From: Flavobacteriales bacterium
Lineage (GTDB): Bacteria; Bacteroidota; Bacteroidia; Flavobacteriales_F; PHOS-HE28
Assembly: GCA_020847755.1 (NCBI GenBank)
Contig: JADLBK010000106.1
Coordinates: forward strand, 1 to 36,537
Direction: 5' to 3'
DNA length: 36,537 bases
The number at the start of each line of letters is the position of its first letter. Position 1 is the first letter of the stretch. Both the position numbers and the translations under genes were made by a program. This document shows, piece after piece, positions 7,840 to 16,019 of the stretch. The notes under the pieces are model-generated. The model did no database searches. It was not told the DNA's origin and worked only from the letters and a program-made list of their open reading frames with translations.

Positions 7840-8976
7840 ATGAAGGTCCGTTTCCGCCGGCTGGCCGTGTTCCAGTTCCGCAACCATGCCGAGGCGGAGC
7901 TGCAGCTCGGCCCGGAGATCAACTGCTTCGTGGGGCCGAATGGCACGGGCAAGACCAACCTGCTCGATGCCGTGCACTATCTGGCCCTGTGCAAGAGCTA
8001 CTTCGACGCCACCGATCAGCACGCCGTGCGCCATGGCGAGGACCAGTTCCTGCTGAAGGGCGTGCTGGAGGAGCCCGACGGCGACGTGGAACTGGCCTGC
8101 AGCGTGCGCCGGGAGCACAAGAAGGTGTTCCAGCGCGACCGCAAGGAATACGAGCGCCTCAGCGACCACATCGGCCGCTGGCCGGCGGTGATGATCACCC
8201 CCTACGACGGGCAGCTCATCCTGGAGGGCAGCGAGGTGCGCCGCCGCTTCGTGGATGGGCTCATCGCCCAGTTCGATCGCGGCTACCTCGACGCCCTCAT
8301 GCGGTACAACCGGGCCCTCAAGCACCGGAACGTGCTGCTCAAACGGTTCGCCGAGCAGGGAGGAGGCGCCCAGGCCGCGCTTGAGCCCTGGGACGAGCAG
8401 CTGGCCATGCATGCGGCCACCGTGCATCGCGGCCGCCGCGCCTTCCTGACCGAACTCGCCCCTCTGGCCTTGGCTCACTATCAGGGCATCAGCTCGGGAC
8501 CAGAGACGGTCGGGCTCGAATACCGGTCGCCTCTGGACGACGAGCCCATGGAGGTGCTTTTGCGCGCCCATTGGGAGCGTGACCGCAGTGCCCAGTACAC
8601 CACCACCGGTGTGCACAAGGACGACCTGCACTTCCTCCTCGATGGTCAGCCGCTCAGGCGTTTCGGCTCACAAGGCCAGCAGAAGACCTTCCTGATCGCC
8701 CTGAAGCTGGCCCAGTTCGACCTCACCGCAGTGCGGACAGGCCGCAAGCCGGTCCTGATGCTGGACGACATCTTCGACAAGATCGACCCCCAGCGCATGC
8801 GCCACCTGCTGCGCCTGCTCGGCGGTGGGCGCTTTGGGCAGGTCCTGATCACCGACACGGACGCCGGGCGCCTGCACCAGGCGCTCGACGGCCTCCCGCA
8901 CGATGTGCGATTCTTCCACCTCGACCATGCGCAGACCATCCGGATGGAGGCCGTCGAACGAGCGGAAGCTCGGTGA
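7840..8976 (+). CDS. recF: DNA replication and repair protein RecF
   Basis: RecF is an SMC-like ABC ATPase that binds gapped DNA and, with RecO and RecR, helps load RecA at stalled forks. The 378-residue product shows Walker A GPNGTGKTN (about residues 32-40), the ABC signature-like FGSQGQQKT and Walker B VLMLDDIFDKID near the C-terminus. Start ATG 7840 (MKVRFRRL) fits family N-termini and sits 9 nt after a perfect -7 element. Its last 50 nt overlap the next gene (DciA-like), so the two are translationally coupled. In this genome recF is not next to dnaA or dnaN. Confidence 0.96.
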   Translation: MKVRFRRLAVFQFRNHAEAELQLGPEINCFVGPNGTGKTNLLDAVHYLALCKSYFDATDQHAVRHGEDQFLLKGVLEEPDGDVELACSVRREHKKVFQRDRKEYERLSDHIGRWPAVMITPYDGQLILEGSEVRRRFVDGLIAQFDRGYLDALMRYNRALKHRNVLLKRFAEQGGGAQAALEPWDEQLAMHAATVHRGRRAFLTELAPLALAHYQGISSGPETVGLEYRSPLDDEPMEVLLRAHWERDRSAQYTTTGVHKDDLHFLLDGQPLRRFGSQGQQKTFLIALKLAQFDLTAVRTGRKPVLMLDDIFDKIDPQRMRHLLRLLGGGRFGQVLITDTDAGRLHQALDGLPHDVRFFHLDHAQTIRMEAVERAEAR

Positions 8977-9235
8977 CGCCCTCGGAGACATGATCAATGC
9001 CTACGGCCTGCGTGAGAAGCTCGACGAGCTCGACATCGCCAGCTGGTGGGACGAGGTGGCCGGAGGGCCCATTGCCCGGCATACGACCGCGGTGACCCTG
9101 CGTCGCGGTCACCTGCATGTGCGCGTGGACAATGCCCCCCTCCGCCAGGAGCTGGGTTACATGAAGGACCGGCTCGCCGAACTGCTCAATGAACGCAGCG
9201 GACGCGTGGTGGTCCGATCGGTCACCATCGGCTGA
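8927..9235 (+). CDS. DciA-like DUF721 protein
   Basis: A 102-residue DUF721 protein. DciA, the founder of this family, loads the replicative helicase DnaB in most bacteria that lack DnaC/DnaI. Seen: an N-terminal ERKLGDALGDMINAYGLREKL helix, then SWWDEVAGGPIARHT and LRRGHLHVRVDNAPLRQEL, which form the KH-like core of the family. The start at 8927 (MRRPSGW) lies inside recF; the next in-frame ATG (8990) would remove the conserved LGDAL segment, so the 50-nt overlap is probably real. The coupling to recF fits a role in replication or repair. It ends 7 nt before the convergent ndk stop. Confidence 0.82.
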   Translation: MRRPSGWRPSNERKLGDALGDMINAYGLREKLDELDIASWWDEVAGGPIARHTTAVTLRRGHLHVRVDNAPLRQELGYMKDRLAELLNERSGRVVVRSVTIG

Positions 9236-9242
9236 ACCGCGT

Positions 9243-9662
9243 TCAGTACTGCTCGCGGCTGCTGAAGAAGTAGTGCCCCTCGATCAGCGCGTTCGCATCG
9301 CTGTCGCTGCCGTGCACCGCGTTCTTCGCCTTGCTCTCCGCGAAGCGCTTGCGGATGGTGCCCTCTTCGGCCTGCGCCGGATCCGTGGCGCCGATCAGCT
9401 TGCGGAAGGCCTCCACCGCGTTGTCCTTCTCCAGGATCGCCGCCATGATGGGGCCACTGGCCATGTAATCCACGAGCTCGCCATAGAACGGACGCTCCTT
9501 GTGCACCTCATAGAAGGTGCCCGCCTCGGTGGCGGAAAGGCGCGTGTACTTGAGCGCAACGATCCGGAAGCCGTTGGAGATGATCATGTCGATGATCTTG
9601 CCGGAGTGCCCGGCGGCCACAGCCTCGGGCTTGATCATCGTGAACGTGCGGGTGCCTGCCAT
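9243..9662 (-). CDS. ndk: Nucleoside diphosphate kinase
   Basis: Ndk transfers the gamma-phosphate of ATP to nucleoside diphosphates through a phosphohistidine, balancing NTP and dNTP pools. The 139-residue protein has the family opening [10 protein letters not shown], the [11 protein letters not shown] segment, and NAVHGSDS with the active-site His at residue 117. It ends SSREQY, normal for bacterial NDKs. The start is fixed by family length and by a -7 element 22 nt upstream. It is monocistronic: convergent with the dciA-like gene and divergent from the lipoprotein gene at 9794. Confidence 0.97.
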   Translation of the reverse strand: MAGTRTFTMIKPEAVAAGHSGKIIDMIISNGFRIVALKYTRLSATEAGTFYEVHKERPFYGELVDYMASGPIMAAILEKDNAVEAFRKLIGATDPAQAEEGTIRKRFAESKAKNAVHGSDSDANALIEGHYFFSSREQY

Positions 9663-9684
9663 GGGGGGTGTTGAAAAAGCGGCG

Positions 9685-9692
9685 CAAAAATA
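9685..9692 (-). promoter_or_regulatory. -7 promoter element for ndk
   Basis: The minus strand reads TATTTTTG, a perfect TAnnTTTG, 22 nt before the ATG. It is followed by GCGCCGCTTTTT, nearly identical to the sequence after the TPR-ribH -7 element, at the same distance from the start codon. Confidence 0.65.
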
Positions 9693-9781
9693 GGCGGTCC
9701 GTCCCAACCCCGCCCCATCGGGAACATCCTTCCTTCGTGCGACGTATCACGGCCGTCGCTCCGGGCCCCACCGGCGCCTCA

Positions 9782-9789
9782 TCCCTTCG
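9782..9789 (+). promoter_or_regulatory. Weak -7-like element for the lipoprotein gene at 9794
   Basis: TCCCTTCG has two mismatches to TAnnTTTG, but it ends exactly 4 nt before the ATG, the same spacing as in several other genes here. Confidence 0.3.
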
Positions 9790-9793
9790 ATCC

Positions 9794-10702
9794 ATGTTCA
9801 CACGAACGTTCCCCGTTACCCTGCTCGCTGCGGCCTTGTGCGCCTGTGGCGGGCCCGGCGATGAGCAGCGCACCGGTCCGGAGAAGCTGGTCATCGGCGA
9901 CAGCTCCGCCGCGGCGCCCGCTCCGGCCTCGCTCTACCAGATGCCGACCCCCAACGAGCTCTTCGCCATCGTGAGGCAGATGGCCGGCGAGGGGCAGAAG
10001 CGCATGATGAACCCCACCACCAGTGCGGACCGCTATGCGACGCTGGGTGGCCGGGCGTTCAACTTCGGCGTGTACTGCACCGACCTCATCTACGCCAGCT
10101 ATTTCGACCTGAACGTCGAGGTGGTGCGCTACTACCTCACCGTGAAGAAGCTGGGTGATCAGCTCGGCCTGAGCGCCGCCTTCAGCGAGCAGGACTTCGT
10201 GCGCCTGGAACGGAACCTCAGCAAGGGTGACAGCCTGGAGATCATCAGCAACGAAGCCTACTACAAGGCCTATGAGAAGCTGCAGGAGGAGGAAATGGGG
10301 CCCACCCTCGCCCTGGTCCTGGCCGGCGGATGGGTGGAGAGCCTGCACCTGGTCATGAAACAGGTGGATGCCTTCGATCCGGCCGACCCCTTGGTGAAGC
10401 GCGTGGCCGAACAGAAGTTCAGCCTGGAGCACCTGATCGAGATGATGGATGCTTACAGCACCGACCCCAATGTGGCGCCCATCCGTGAACGGATGATCGC
10501 CCTGCGCGACATCTACGACCGCCTCCAGGTGCAGCGCACCACCCATCCGGGCAAGTCCAGCTCCGGCCGGATGGTGCTGGGCGATGACCTCAACGTGCAG
10601 CTCACCGCAGAACGGTATGCCGAGCTCCAGATCGCCGTGGAAGCGCTTCGCTCAGATCTCGTCAGCCCCGAAGGAACGGTCTCCGCCCAACCCAATCTGT
10701 GA
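9794..10702 (+). CDS. Uncharacterised lipoprotein
   Basis: A 302-residue protein that I do not recognise as a named family. It starts with a lipoprotein signal (MFTRTFPVTLLAAALCACGG, lipobox probably LCAC), so it should be anchored in an envelope membrane. After a short Pro/Ala-rich linker, the rest is predicted mostly alpha-helical and acidic, with MPTPNELFAIVRQM near residue 50 and a GGRAFNFGVYCTDLIYASYF segment near residue 85. No catalytic motif stands out. Its stop TGA overlaps the ATG of the next gene by one base (TGATG), implying translational coupling and a joint envelope role. Confidence 0.8.
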   Translation: MFTRTFPVTLLAAALCACGGPGDEQRTGPEKLVIGDSSAAAPAPASLYQMPTPNELFAIVRQMAGEGQKRMMNPTTSADRYATLGGRAFNFGVYCTDLIYASYFDLNVEVVRYYLTVKKLGDQLGLSAAFSEQDFVRLERNLSKGDSLEIISNEAYYKAYEKLQEEEMGPTLALVLAGGWVESLHLVMKQVDAFDPADPLVKRVAEQKFSLEHLIEMMDAYSTDPNVAPIRERMIALRDIYDRLQVQRTTHPGKSSSGRMVLGDDLNVQLTAERYAELQIAVEALRSDLVSPEGTVSAQPNL

Positions 10703-11307
10703 TGGTCATGCTGCGCCTGAAGAACCTAGTGACCGCCTCGGCCCTGTTGGCCGCGACCGTTGTGAACGCCCAGTACAACTGCGGCGACTACCACAAGTTC
10801 AACTGCGAGCGTTCGACCGATGCCCGCTTCTCGCTGAACGGTCAGAGCAAGAGCGCCAGCGTCCAGGTGGGAAGACCCACCGAGCTCAACATCATCGTCT
10901 ACGGCGGGCAGGACTATCGGATCTCCTTCTGCTACGATGAGAAGATCATCGGCGACCATGTGGTGGCGCGCCTTGTCGAGAAGGTGCGCGTACCGCGGGA
11001 ACAGGATGTGGACGTGGTGGAGAAAGAGGAGCTGCGCGACGCCAACGGGCAACCCACCGGTCAGTTCAAGGACGTGAAGCGCACGGTGCGCAAGACCGTG
11101 TTCGACGACGAGCGCAAGGTGCTGTGGGACAACACCGAGCACGAGCTGGCCCAGGAGGTGGAGTTCTCCGCCGCCACCACGAAGCGCCTTGTGGTCGAGG
11201 TGATGGCCCCTGGCGCCGCCGAGCAGAAGGGCCGCGCCAAGGGGCTCGACATCGGCTGTGTGGGCATCCTGATCGAACACATGCCCACGCCCAACCTCGG
11301 TTTCTGA
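10702..11307 (+). CDS. Small exported protein of unknown function
   Basis: A 201-residue protein with a signal peptide (MVMLRLKNLVTASALLAATVVNAQ, cleaved before YNCGDYHK). The mature part has a Cys pair near its N-terminus (YNCGDYHKFNCE), a mid-region IVYGGQDYRISFCYDE, a highly charged DVVEKEELRD stretch and a final GCVGILIEHMPTPNLGF. No domain is recognised. The composition suggests a periplasmic or outer-membrane-associated beta-rich protein. It is translationally coupled to the upstream lipoprotein gene and is followed after 28 nt by nrnA, which has its own promoter element. The start at 10702 is preferred over GTG 10699. Confidence 0.78.
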   Translation: MVMLRLKNLVTASALLAATVVNAQYNCGDYHKFNCERSTDARFSLNGQSKSASVQVGRPTELNIIVYGGQDYRISFCYDEKIIGDHVVARLVEKVRVPREQDVDVVEKEELRDANGQPTGQFKDVKRTVRKTVFDDERKVLWDNTEHELAQEVEFSAATTKRLVVEVMAPGAAEQKGRAKGLDIGCVGILIEHMPTPNLGF

Positions 11308-11323
11308 GCCACGGGACCGGGCC

Positions 11324-11331
11324 TACCTTTG
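11324..11331 (+). promoter_or_regulatory. -7 promoter element for nrnA
   Basis: TACCTTTG is a perfect TAnnTTTG, ending 4 nt before the ATG at 11336. The predicted transcription start coincides with the start codon. Confidence 0.65.
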
Positions 11332-11335
11332 GCCC

Positions 11336-12361
11336 ATGCCCTTCGTGCACCGCGAACACCCTGAGCTGATGCGGCTCCAGGCCCTCCTCGGTGGGCCCCG
11401 CCGCTGCGCGATCGTCACCCATTACAACCCTGATGGGGATGCCATGGGTTCGTCCCTCGGTCTGGCCCACGTCCTGCGGGCCATGGGCCACTCCGCCCAG
11501 GTGGTGCTGCCCAACGCCCCGCCGCCCTTCCTCCGCTGGATGCCCGGGGCTGACGGGTGCATCGCCGCGGACACCGCTGCGGAGAAGAGCCGCGCGGTCA
11601 TCGCCGATGCCGAGATCGTCTTTTGTCTTGATTTCAACCGACCCGACCGCGTGGGCGTGTTGGAGGAGGCCGTCCGCACCGCCCGTCAGCGCGTGCTGAT
11701 CGATCATCACCAACGACCGGAGATCGAGGCTGTGGCGGCCTTCAGCGACACGGCCTCCTGCGCCACCAGCCAGATGGTCGTGGACATCCTGGAGGCCCTG
11801 GGCCGGACACCGCTCATCGATGCGGACGCGGCCACCTGCCTCTACACCGGCATCATGACCGACAGCGGTTCCTTCCGCTTCTCCAGCACCACCCCGCACA
11901 CGCTGCGTGTGGCCGCCCTGCTGATGGAGCGGGGTGCCGTGCCCGATCGCATCCACGGCGCCGTGATGGAGGACCACTCCGAGGAACGCATGCGTCTGAT
12001 GGGCTTCATGCTCGCCGAACGCATGACCGTGCTTCGTGACCTGGGCTGTGTGGTGCTCGTGCTTCGGGCCGAGGACCTCAAGCGCTTCGGGTTCCGGCCC
12101 GGTGATACCGAAGGCTTCGTCAACCTGGGGCTTGGGATGCGGGGCATCCGGCTTTCCGCGTTCTTCCTCGAACGTCCGGACAGGGTCAAGATCAGTCTGC
12201 GCTCCAAAGGCACTCTTCCGGTGGACCGGCTGCTCGCCGACCACTTCAACGGTGGCGGGCATGTGAATGCCGCCGGTGGCCATTGCGAGGGCCCCATCGA
12301 CGCCTGCGTGCAGCGCTTCATGGACCTGCTGCCCGCACACATCCAGGCGTATCCGGCATGA
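11336..12361 (+). CDS. DHH/DHHA1 phosphoesterase, NrnA-like oligoribonuclease/pAp phosphatase
   Basis: A 341-residue DHH-DHHA1 phosphoesterase. Relatives (NrnA) degrade short RNA oligonucleotides and hydrolyse 3'-phosphoadenosine 5'-phosphate, using two Mn ions. Metal-binding motifs are present in order: HYNPDGDAMGSS (about residues 24-35), FCLDFNRPDRV, IDHHQRP (the DHH motif), TGIMTDSGSFRF, and in the DHHA1 domain the substrate-binding FNGGGHVNAAGG near the C-terminus. The set appears complete, so the enzyme is likely active. Its stop overlaps the next start (ATGA), coupling it to a GldI-like FKBP gene. Start ATG 11336 is supported by the -7 element. Confidence 0.93.
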   Translation: MPFVHREHPELMRLQALLGGPRRCAIVTHYNPDGDAMGSSLGLAHVLRAMGHSAQVVLPNAPPPFLRWMPGADGCIAADTAAEKSRAVIADAEIVFCLDFNRPDRVGVLEEAVRTARQRVLIDHHQRPEIEAVAAFSDTASCATSQMVVDILEALGRTPLIDADAATCLYTGIMTDSGSFRFSSTTPHTLRVAALLMERGAVPDRIHGAVMEDHSEERMRLMGFMLAERMTVLRDLGCVVLVLRAEDLKRFGFRPGDTEGFVNLGLGMRGIRLSAFFLERPDRVKISLRSKGTLPVDRLLADHFNGGGHVNAAGGHCEGPIDACVQRFMDLLPAHIQAYPA

Positions 12362-12885
12362 ACCGCCTGCTCCCGGTCATCCTGTTCTGCGCCTGTGCCG
12401 GAGGCGACGCGCCACCGGCGCGCACCGGGGCGACCACTGCGCCGCGCACGCCCGCCTTCGTGAAGCAGAACCAGGATGCCAACCGGATCGAGGCCAGGGA
12501 CCTGTCCAATTACGCCTTGCGCCACGGCCTTCGCACACGCGTTTCAGGCACCGGTGTGCACCATCTGCTGCTGCGTGACCTGCCTGGTGACACGGCCCTG
12601 CCGGGTCAGTGGGTGGCGATGAACTACCGCATGGAACTGCTCAACGGCACGCTCTGCAGCGCCTCTGAACCCGGCCATCCGGAATCCTTTCAGGTGGAAC
12701 TGGACCACGTGGAGAGCGGATTGCACGAGGCCGTTCAGCATCTGTCCGTGGGAGACAGCGCCGTGATCCTCATTCCCAGCTATCGGGCCCACGGCCTGGT
12801 CGGCGACATGGACAAGGTGCCGCCGCGAAGTTCCATCGTGTATCGCATCGGCGTGGTCTCGCTCTCCGAACCCCACGGGCGATGA
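12358..12885 (+). CDS. FKBP-type peptidyl-prolyl isomerase lipoprotein, GldI-like
   Basis: A 175-residue envelope lipoprotein: N-terminal MNRLLPVILFCACAGG carries the lipobox cysteine, and the C-terminal ~110 residues form an FKBP-like domain (VAMNYRMELLNGTLCS, then GLHEAVQHLSVGDSAVILIPSYRAHGLVGD, ending SSIVYRIGVVSL). FKBPs catalyse cis-trans isomerisation of prolyl bonds in folding proteins. In flavobacteria GldI, an FKBP lipoprotein, is needed for gliding/T9SS stability; size, lipobox and linkage to a DHH gene suggest equivalence, but several usual FKBP aromatic pocket residues are altered. It overlaps nrnA by 4 nt and the next gene by 4 nt. Confidence 0.75.
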   Translation: MNRLLPVILFCACAGGDAPPARTGATTAPRTPAFVKQNQDANRIEARDLSNYALRHGLRTRVSGTGVHHLLLRDLPGDTALPGQWVAMNYRMELLNGTLCSASEPGHPESFQVELDHVESGLHEAVQHLSVGDSAVILIPSYRAHGLVGDMDKVPPRSSIVYRIGVVSLSEPHGR

Positions 12886-13766
12886 AGACCGCCCACCTTG
12901 CAGGGGCGCTGGTCGTGATGCTCGTTGCATGCGGTCGTGGAGCGTACCCGGGCTTCAAGGAGGTGGCGCCGGGTGTGCATTTCCGCCTGCTCGGCCTGGG
13001 GAGCTCCGATACCGGCCTGGCCGCGGATGACTCGGTGCTCCTGCGCCTCCGGGCCTCGACCGTCGGTGGCGATGCCGGGTCCTTGTTCAGTACCGAGCGG
13101 TGGTATGCCATCGGCGATCTGCGTCAGGGGGCCTGGACGCCCGCTCTCGATCGCACCCACGCCGGTGACAGCGTCAGCATCATACTCCAGGCCGATGGCC
13201 TTCCCTGGAAGGTGCTCTCGCCCGAAGGTCGGGTCGACCCACCGGACACGCTCATGGTGCAAGTGGAGATGGCGTTGATGGAAGTGATGACCGCATCCCA
13301 GCAGCGGTCGCGTGCGGACGCCCGGCGAGCACTGGACCCCGAAGGTGCCGAGCGTCGCGAACTGGCCGCTTTTCTCGCCGCTTCCAGCGAGGCGTGGACG
13401 CGGTGGGGCACAAGCGATCTGCACTACAGCCTCGGACCCATGCACGGGGACACGGCAAGGGTCCGCGCCGGAGACCGCGTCTCGATCGCGTATGTCGGTT
13501 CACGGCTCGATGGTGGTGAGCCGTTCGATGAGAGCGACCGCCATGGACAGCCGTTCACCTTCCGTTTCGGCGACCCGGATCAGGTGCTCCCCGGCATCGA
13601 GGTGGCCGTGAGCCTGCTCCGGCCCGGGCAGCGCGGTCGGTTCGTGCTGCCGTCGTCCATGGCCTTCGGTGGGAAGGGTGTACCGCAGGTGTTGCGTCCC
13701 CATGAGCCGGTGCTCTACAGCGTTCATCTGGTGGCCGTGGAACGCGCCGCCGATCGGGGAACCTGA
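12882..13766 (+). CDS. FKBP-type peptidyl-prolyl isomerase lipoprotein, two-domain
   Basis: A 294-residue lipoprotein (MKTAHLAGALVVMLVACGRG, lipobox VAC). The C-terminal ~110 residues are a recognisable FKBP domain: VSIAYVGSRLDGGEPFDES, FRFGDPDQVLPGIEVAVSLLRPGQRGRFVLPSSMAFG, ending VLYSVHLVAVE. The N-terminal half (about residues 26-130) shows a weaker FKBP-like pattern (DSVLLRLRAS, AGDSVSIILQA, DTLMVQVEMALME) and may be a degenerate second FKBP domain. The ATG overlaps the previous stop, so nrnA, the GldI-like gene and this gene form one coupled unit. It probably acts as an envelope folding factor; its clients are unknown. Confidence 0.8.
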   Translation: MKTAHLAGALVVMLVACGRGAYPGFKEVAPGVHFRLLGLGSSDTGLAADDSVLLRLRASTVGGDAGSLFSTERWYAIGDLRQGAWTPALDRTHAGDSVSIILQADGLPWKVLSPEGRVDPPDTLMVQVEMALMEVMTASQQRSRADARRALDPEGAERRELAAFLAASSEAWTRWGTSDLHYSLGPMHGDTARVRAGDRVSIAYVGSRLDGGEPFDESDRHGQPFTFRFGDPDQVLPGIEVAVSLLRPGQRGRFVLPSSMAFGGKGVPQVLRPHEPVLYSVHLVAVERAADRGT

Positions 13767-13850
13767 TCCCGCCGTCTCCGTAACAGGGCCGGCGGCTCAC
13801 CCAACGCGGCCATCCGCTCGACCTCGCTGGTCCCCGCTTCGTTCGGGTGG

Positions 13851-13858
13851 TCCTTTTG
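13851..13858 (+). promoter_or_regulatory. -7-like element for the DUF5723 gene
   Basis: TCCTTTTG matches TAnnTTTG except for one base and ends 4 nt before the ATG at 13863, again predicting a leaderless message. Confidence 0.5.
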
Positions 13859-13862
13859 TTCC

Positions 13863-15308
13863 ATGCACCGTTCGCTCCGCGCCATCTCAGGTCTGATGCT
13901 GTTCGTCACCATCTCGGGGCGGGCCCAGGAGCAGTTCGGCCTGGTGCACGGCAACTGGTCGGGCCCGGATGCGCTCGCGCTCGATCCCACCCGCAGCGCC
14001 GGGCAATGGCCCTACGCGTCCATCCGGCTCGTCGGTGCGGACCTCTTCGCCTGGAACGACCTGGTGGCGCTGAACGGGGACGACCACAGCCTGCTCCGCG
14101 AGGTGCGCAATGGTGTTCGCGGACAAGCTCCGGCGGAGATCGTCCTGCGGGAGTCGCTGCGCGGCGACAGCAAACAAGGCGCCGTGGTGGCGGCCCTGCC
14201 CGGACCGGCCTTCAGTCTCGCTTCAGGACGTCACGGTTTCGGTATCGCCCTGCGCACGCGCAGCGTGATGAGCATCACTGGCGTCAGCCCATCCCTGGGC
14301 CGCTTCATCGTGCATGGTCTCGACCATCGGCCACAGCACGGCCAGCGCTATCGCGATGAGCATGTCCGGGCCATCGCCGCGGCATGGTCCGAGCTGTCGC
14401 TCAACTACGCGCACATTATCCATGCCTCCGGGTTCGATATCTGGAAGGCCGGAGCCTCGCTGAGGTGGCAGGTGCCGCATGCGGGGGCGGCGCTCCGCCT
14501 TGACGTGCTCGACCACACCGTGATGGACAGCATGCGTGCGGAAGTACACGAGGTGAGCGGCTCCTATGGGCTGGCCATGCCCGCAGGTACGGCCGGATCC
14601 GGCTGGGGGGGCGACCTCGGCATCAGCTACGAGCGCACCCTGGAGGAGGCGGACGGCTATCTCCCGCATCGCGCCTCCAACGCATGCGCGGCGATCCCCT
14701 ATCGATACCGGATATCGGCGTCGGTCGTCGACCTGGGTGGCATGCGGTTCAACAACGCCCTTGCCGGTTCGGTGCGCTCCGGATCGCTCTTCTTTCCCGA
14801 TCATGGGAACGTGCAGGTCGATGGGCCCGAAGGTGTGGACAGCCTGTTCGCCGCAGCGGGCGACCATACGCCCAGCGGATGGTTCCGCATCGGCAACCCC
14901 ACGGCCGCCGTGCTCCTGTACGACCAGCGACTGTTGGACAGGACGTACGTCGGCCTTGCCTGGGTGCAGCAGCTCAGTGCACGCGCGGGCGATCGCTTGC
15001 GCAGACCCAACACACTGGCGATCACACCCCGGTATGAGTCCCGTTGGTTCGAGGCCGCCGTACCCGTGGTGTTCCATGAATACGGATGGCGTCGGCCTTC
15101 GGTCGGCCTCATGCTCCGCTTCAGCGACATCGTGGTGGGGTCCGACCATGTGCTGCCCTTCCTGTTCCGCCCCGACGTGGACGCAGTGGACCTCTACCTG
15201 CGTGTTCGGATCACCATCCAACGAAGCCCCTACTGCAAGGGGCGACGGAGGACGGGGCGACGGCATGTGCCGGGCAGCGGCGAGGCACTGCCCTGCATGA
15301 TGCCGTGA
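13863..15308 (+). CDS. DUF5723-like outer-membrane beta-barrel protein
   Basis: A 481-residue exported protein: signal peptide MHRSLRAISGLMLFVTISGRAQ, then a mature start QEQFGLVHGNWSGPDALALDPTR that resembles the opening of DUF5723 proteins, which in Bacteroidota are predicted outer-membrane barrels. Alternating hydrophobic strands with Gly and aromatic residues run through the rest (GFGIALRTRS, GLAWVQQLSARAG, RPSVGLMLRFSDIVVGSD). The function of the family is unknown. The C-terminal ~30 residues are basic and unlike the barrel (KGRRRTGRRHV), perhaps read-through beyond the original end. Its stop TGA abuts the convergent rsmI-like stop with no spacer (TGATCA). Confidence 0.75.
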   Translation: MHRSLRAISGLMLFVTISGRAQEQFGLVHGNWSGPDALALDPTRSAGQWPYASIRLVGADLFAWNDLVALNGDDHSLLREVRNGVRGQAPAEIVLRESLRGDSKQGAVVAALPGPAFSLASGRHGFGIALRTRSVMSITGVSPSLGRFIVHGLDHRPQHGQRYRDEHVRAIAAAWSELSLNYAHIIHASGFDIWKAGASLRWQVPHAGAALRLDVLDHTVMDSMRAEVHEVSGSYGLAMPAGTAGSGWGGDLGISYERTLEEADGYLPHRASNACAAIPYRYRISASVVDLGGMRFNNALAGSVRSGSLFFPDHGNVQVDGPEGVDSLFAAAGDHTPSGWFRIGNPTAAVLLYDQRLLDRTYVGLAWVQQLSARAGDRLRRPNTLAITPRYESRWFEAAVPVVFHEYGWRRPSVGLMLRFSDIVVGSDHVLPFLFRPDVDAVDLYLRVRITIQRSPYCKGRRRTGRRHVPGSGEALPCMMP

Positions 15309-16019
15309 TCAGCGGCCCAGGACGAAGACCGTCCGTCGATCCTTCAGAGCCGGTGTATCCGACCGCCACTCATTCACCGTGCGGGTGCGGATGAACGCAT
15401 CGGGCTGCATCAGCTCGGCCGCGATGGAAAGCCGAAGGCCGCCATCCACGGTGCGCAGCAGATCGGCCAGCAGGGCGTCGTTTCGGTAAGGGGTTTCGAT
15501 GAAGAGCTGCGATCGCCCCGTACGTTGCGCGTCCTGGGCGATCGCACGCAATACGCGCCGACGCTCATCGGCTTCCCGCGGCAGGTATCCGTGGAACACG
15601 AAGTGCTGTCCGTCAAGTCCGGAGGCCGCAAGGGCGAGCAGAAGGGAGGAAGGCCCCGGATGCGGGCGCACCTCGATGTTCATCGTGTGGGCCAGGGCCA
15701 CGAGCCGCGCTCCCGGGTCGGCGATGCACGGCATGCCCGACTCGCTCAGCACAGCAGCCTGTCCCACCTCGCGCACACGCTCCGCGTAGCGGCGCACGGT
15801 GGCGTCGTCCGTGTCCTTGTCCAGGACATGCAGGTCGATGCGGTCCAGGTCGAACCCCGGGTCCATGCGCCGCAGTGCGCGACGGGCACTGCGTTCATGC
15901 TCCACGTAATAGGTGCGCACCTCGCGCACCGCCTGCAGGCTCATCGGCGCCAGCTGGTCGGTGCCTCCGGCCTCGCCCAGCCAGACCGGGATCAGGTGCA
16001 GGATGGCTTCAGCGGCCAT
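15309..16019 (-). CDS. RsmI-like SAM-dependent methyltransferase (tetrapyrrole-methylase fold)
   Basis: A 236-residue protein of the tetrapyrrole-methylase superfamily, nearest to RsmI, which 2'-O-methylates C1402 of 16S rRNA. Seen: AILHLIPVWLGEAG at the N-terminus (RsmI usually has LVPTPIGN), VLSESGMPCIADPGARLV in place of the typical SDAGTPGISDPG, and VRPHPGPSSLLLALAASGLDGQHFVFHGYLP. These changes mark a Bacteroidetes subgroup slightly shorter than canonical RsmI, whose substrate may be the same or different. Its ATG lies 11 nt inside the upstream phosphatase gene, so the two are coupled. It ends flush against the DUF5723 gene. Confidence 0.82.
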   Translation of the reverse strand: MAAEAILHLIPVWLGEAGGTDQLAPMSLQAVREVRTYYVEHERSARRALRRMDPGFDLDRIDLHVLDKDTDDATVRRYAERVREVGQAAVLSESGMPCIADPGARLVALAHTMNIEVRPHPGPSSLLLALAASGLDGQHFVFHGYLPREADERRRVLRAIAQDAQRTGRSQLFIETPYRNDALLADLLRTVDGGLRLSIAAELMQPDAFIRTRTVNEWRSDTPALKDRRTVFVLGR

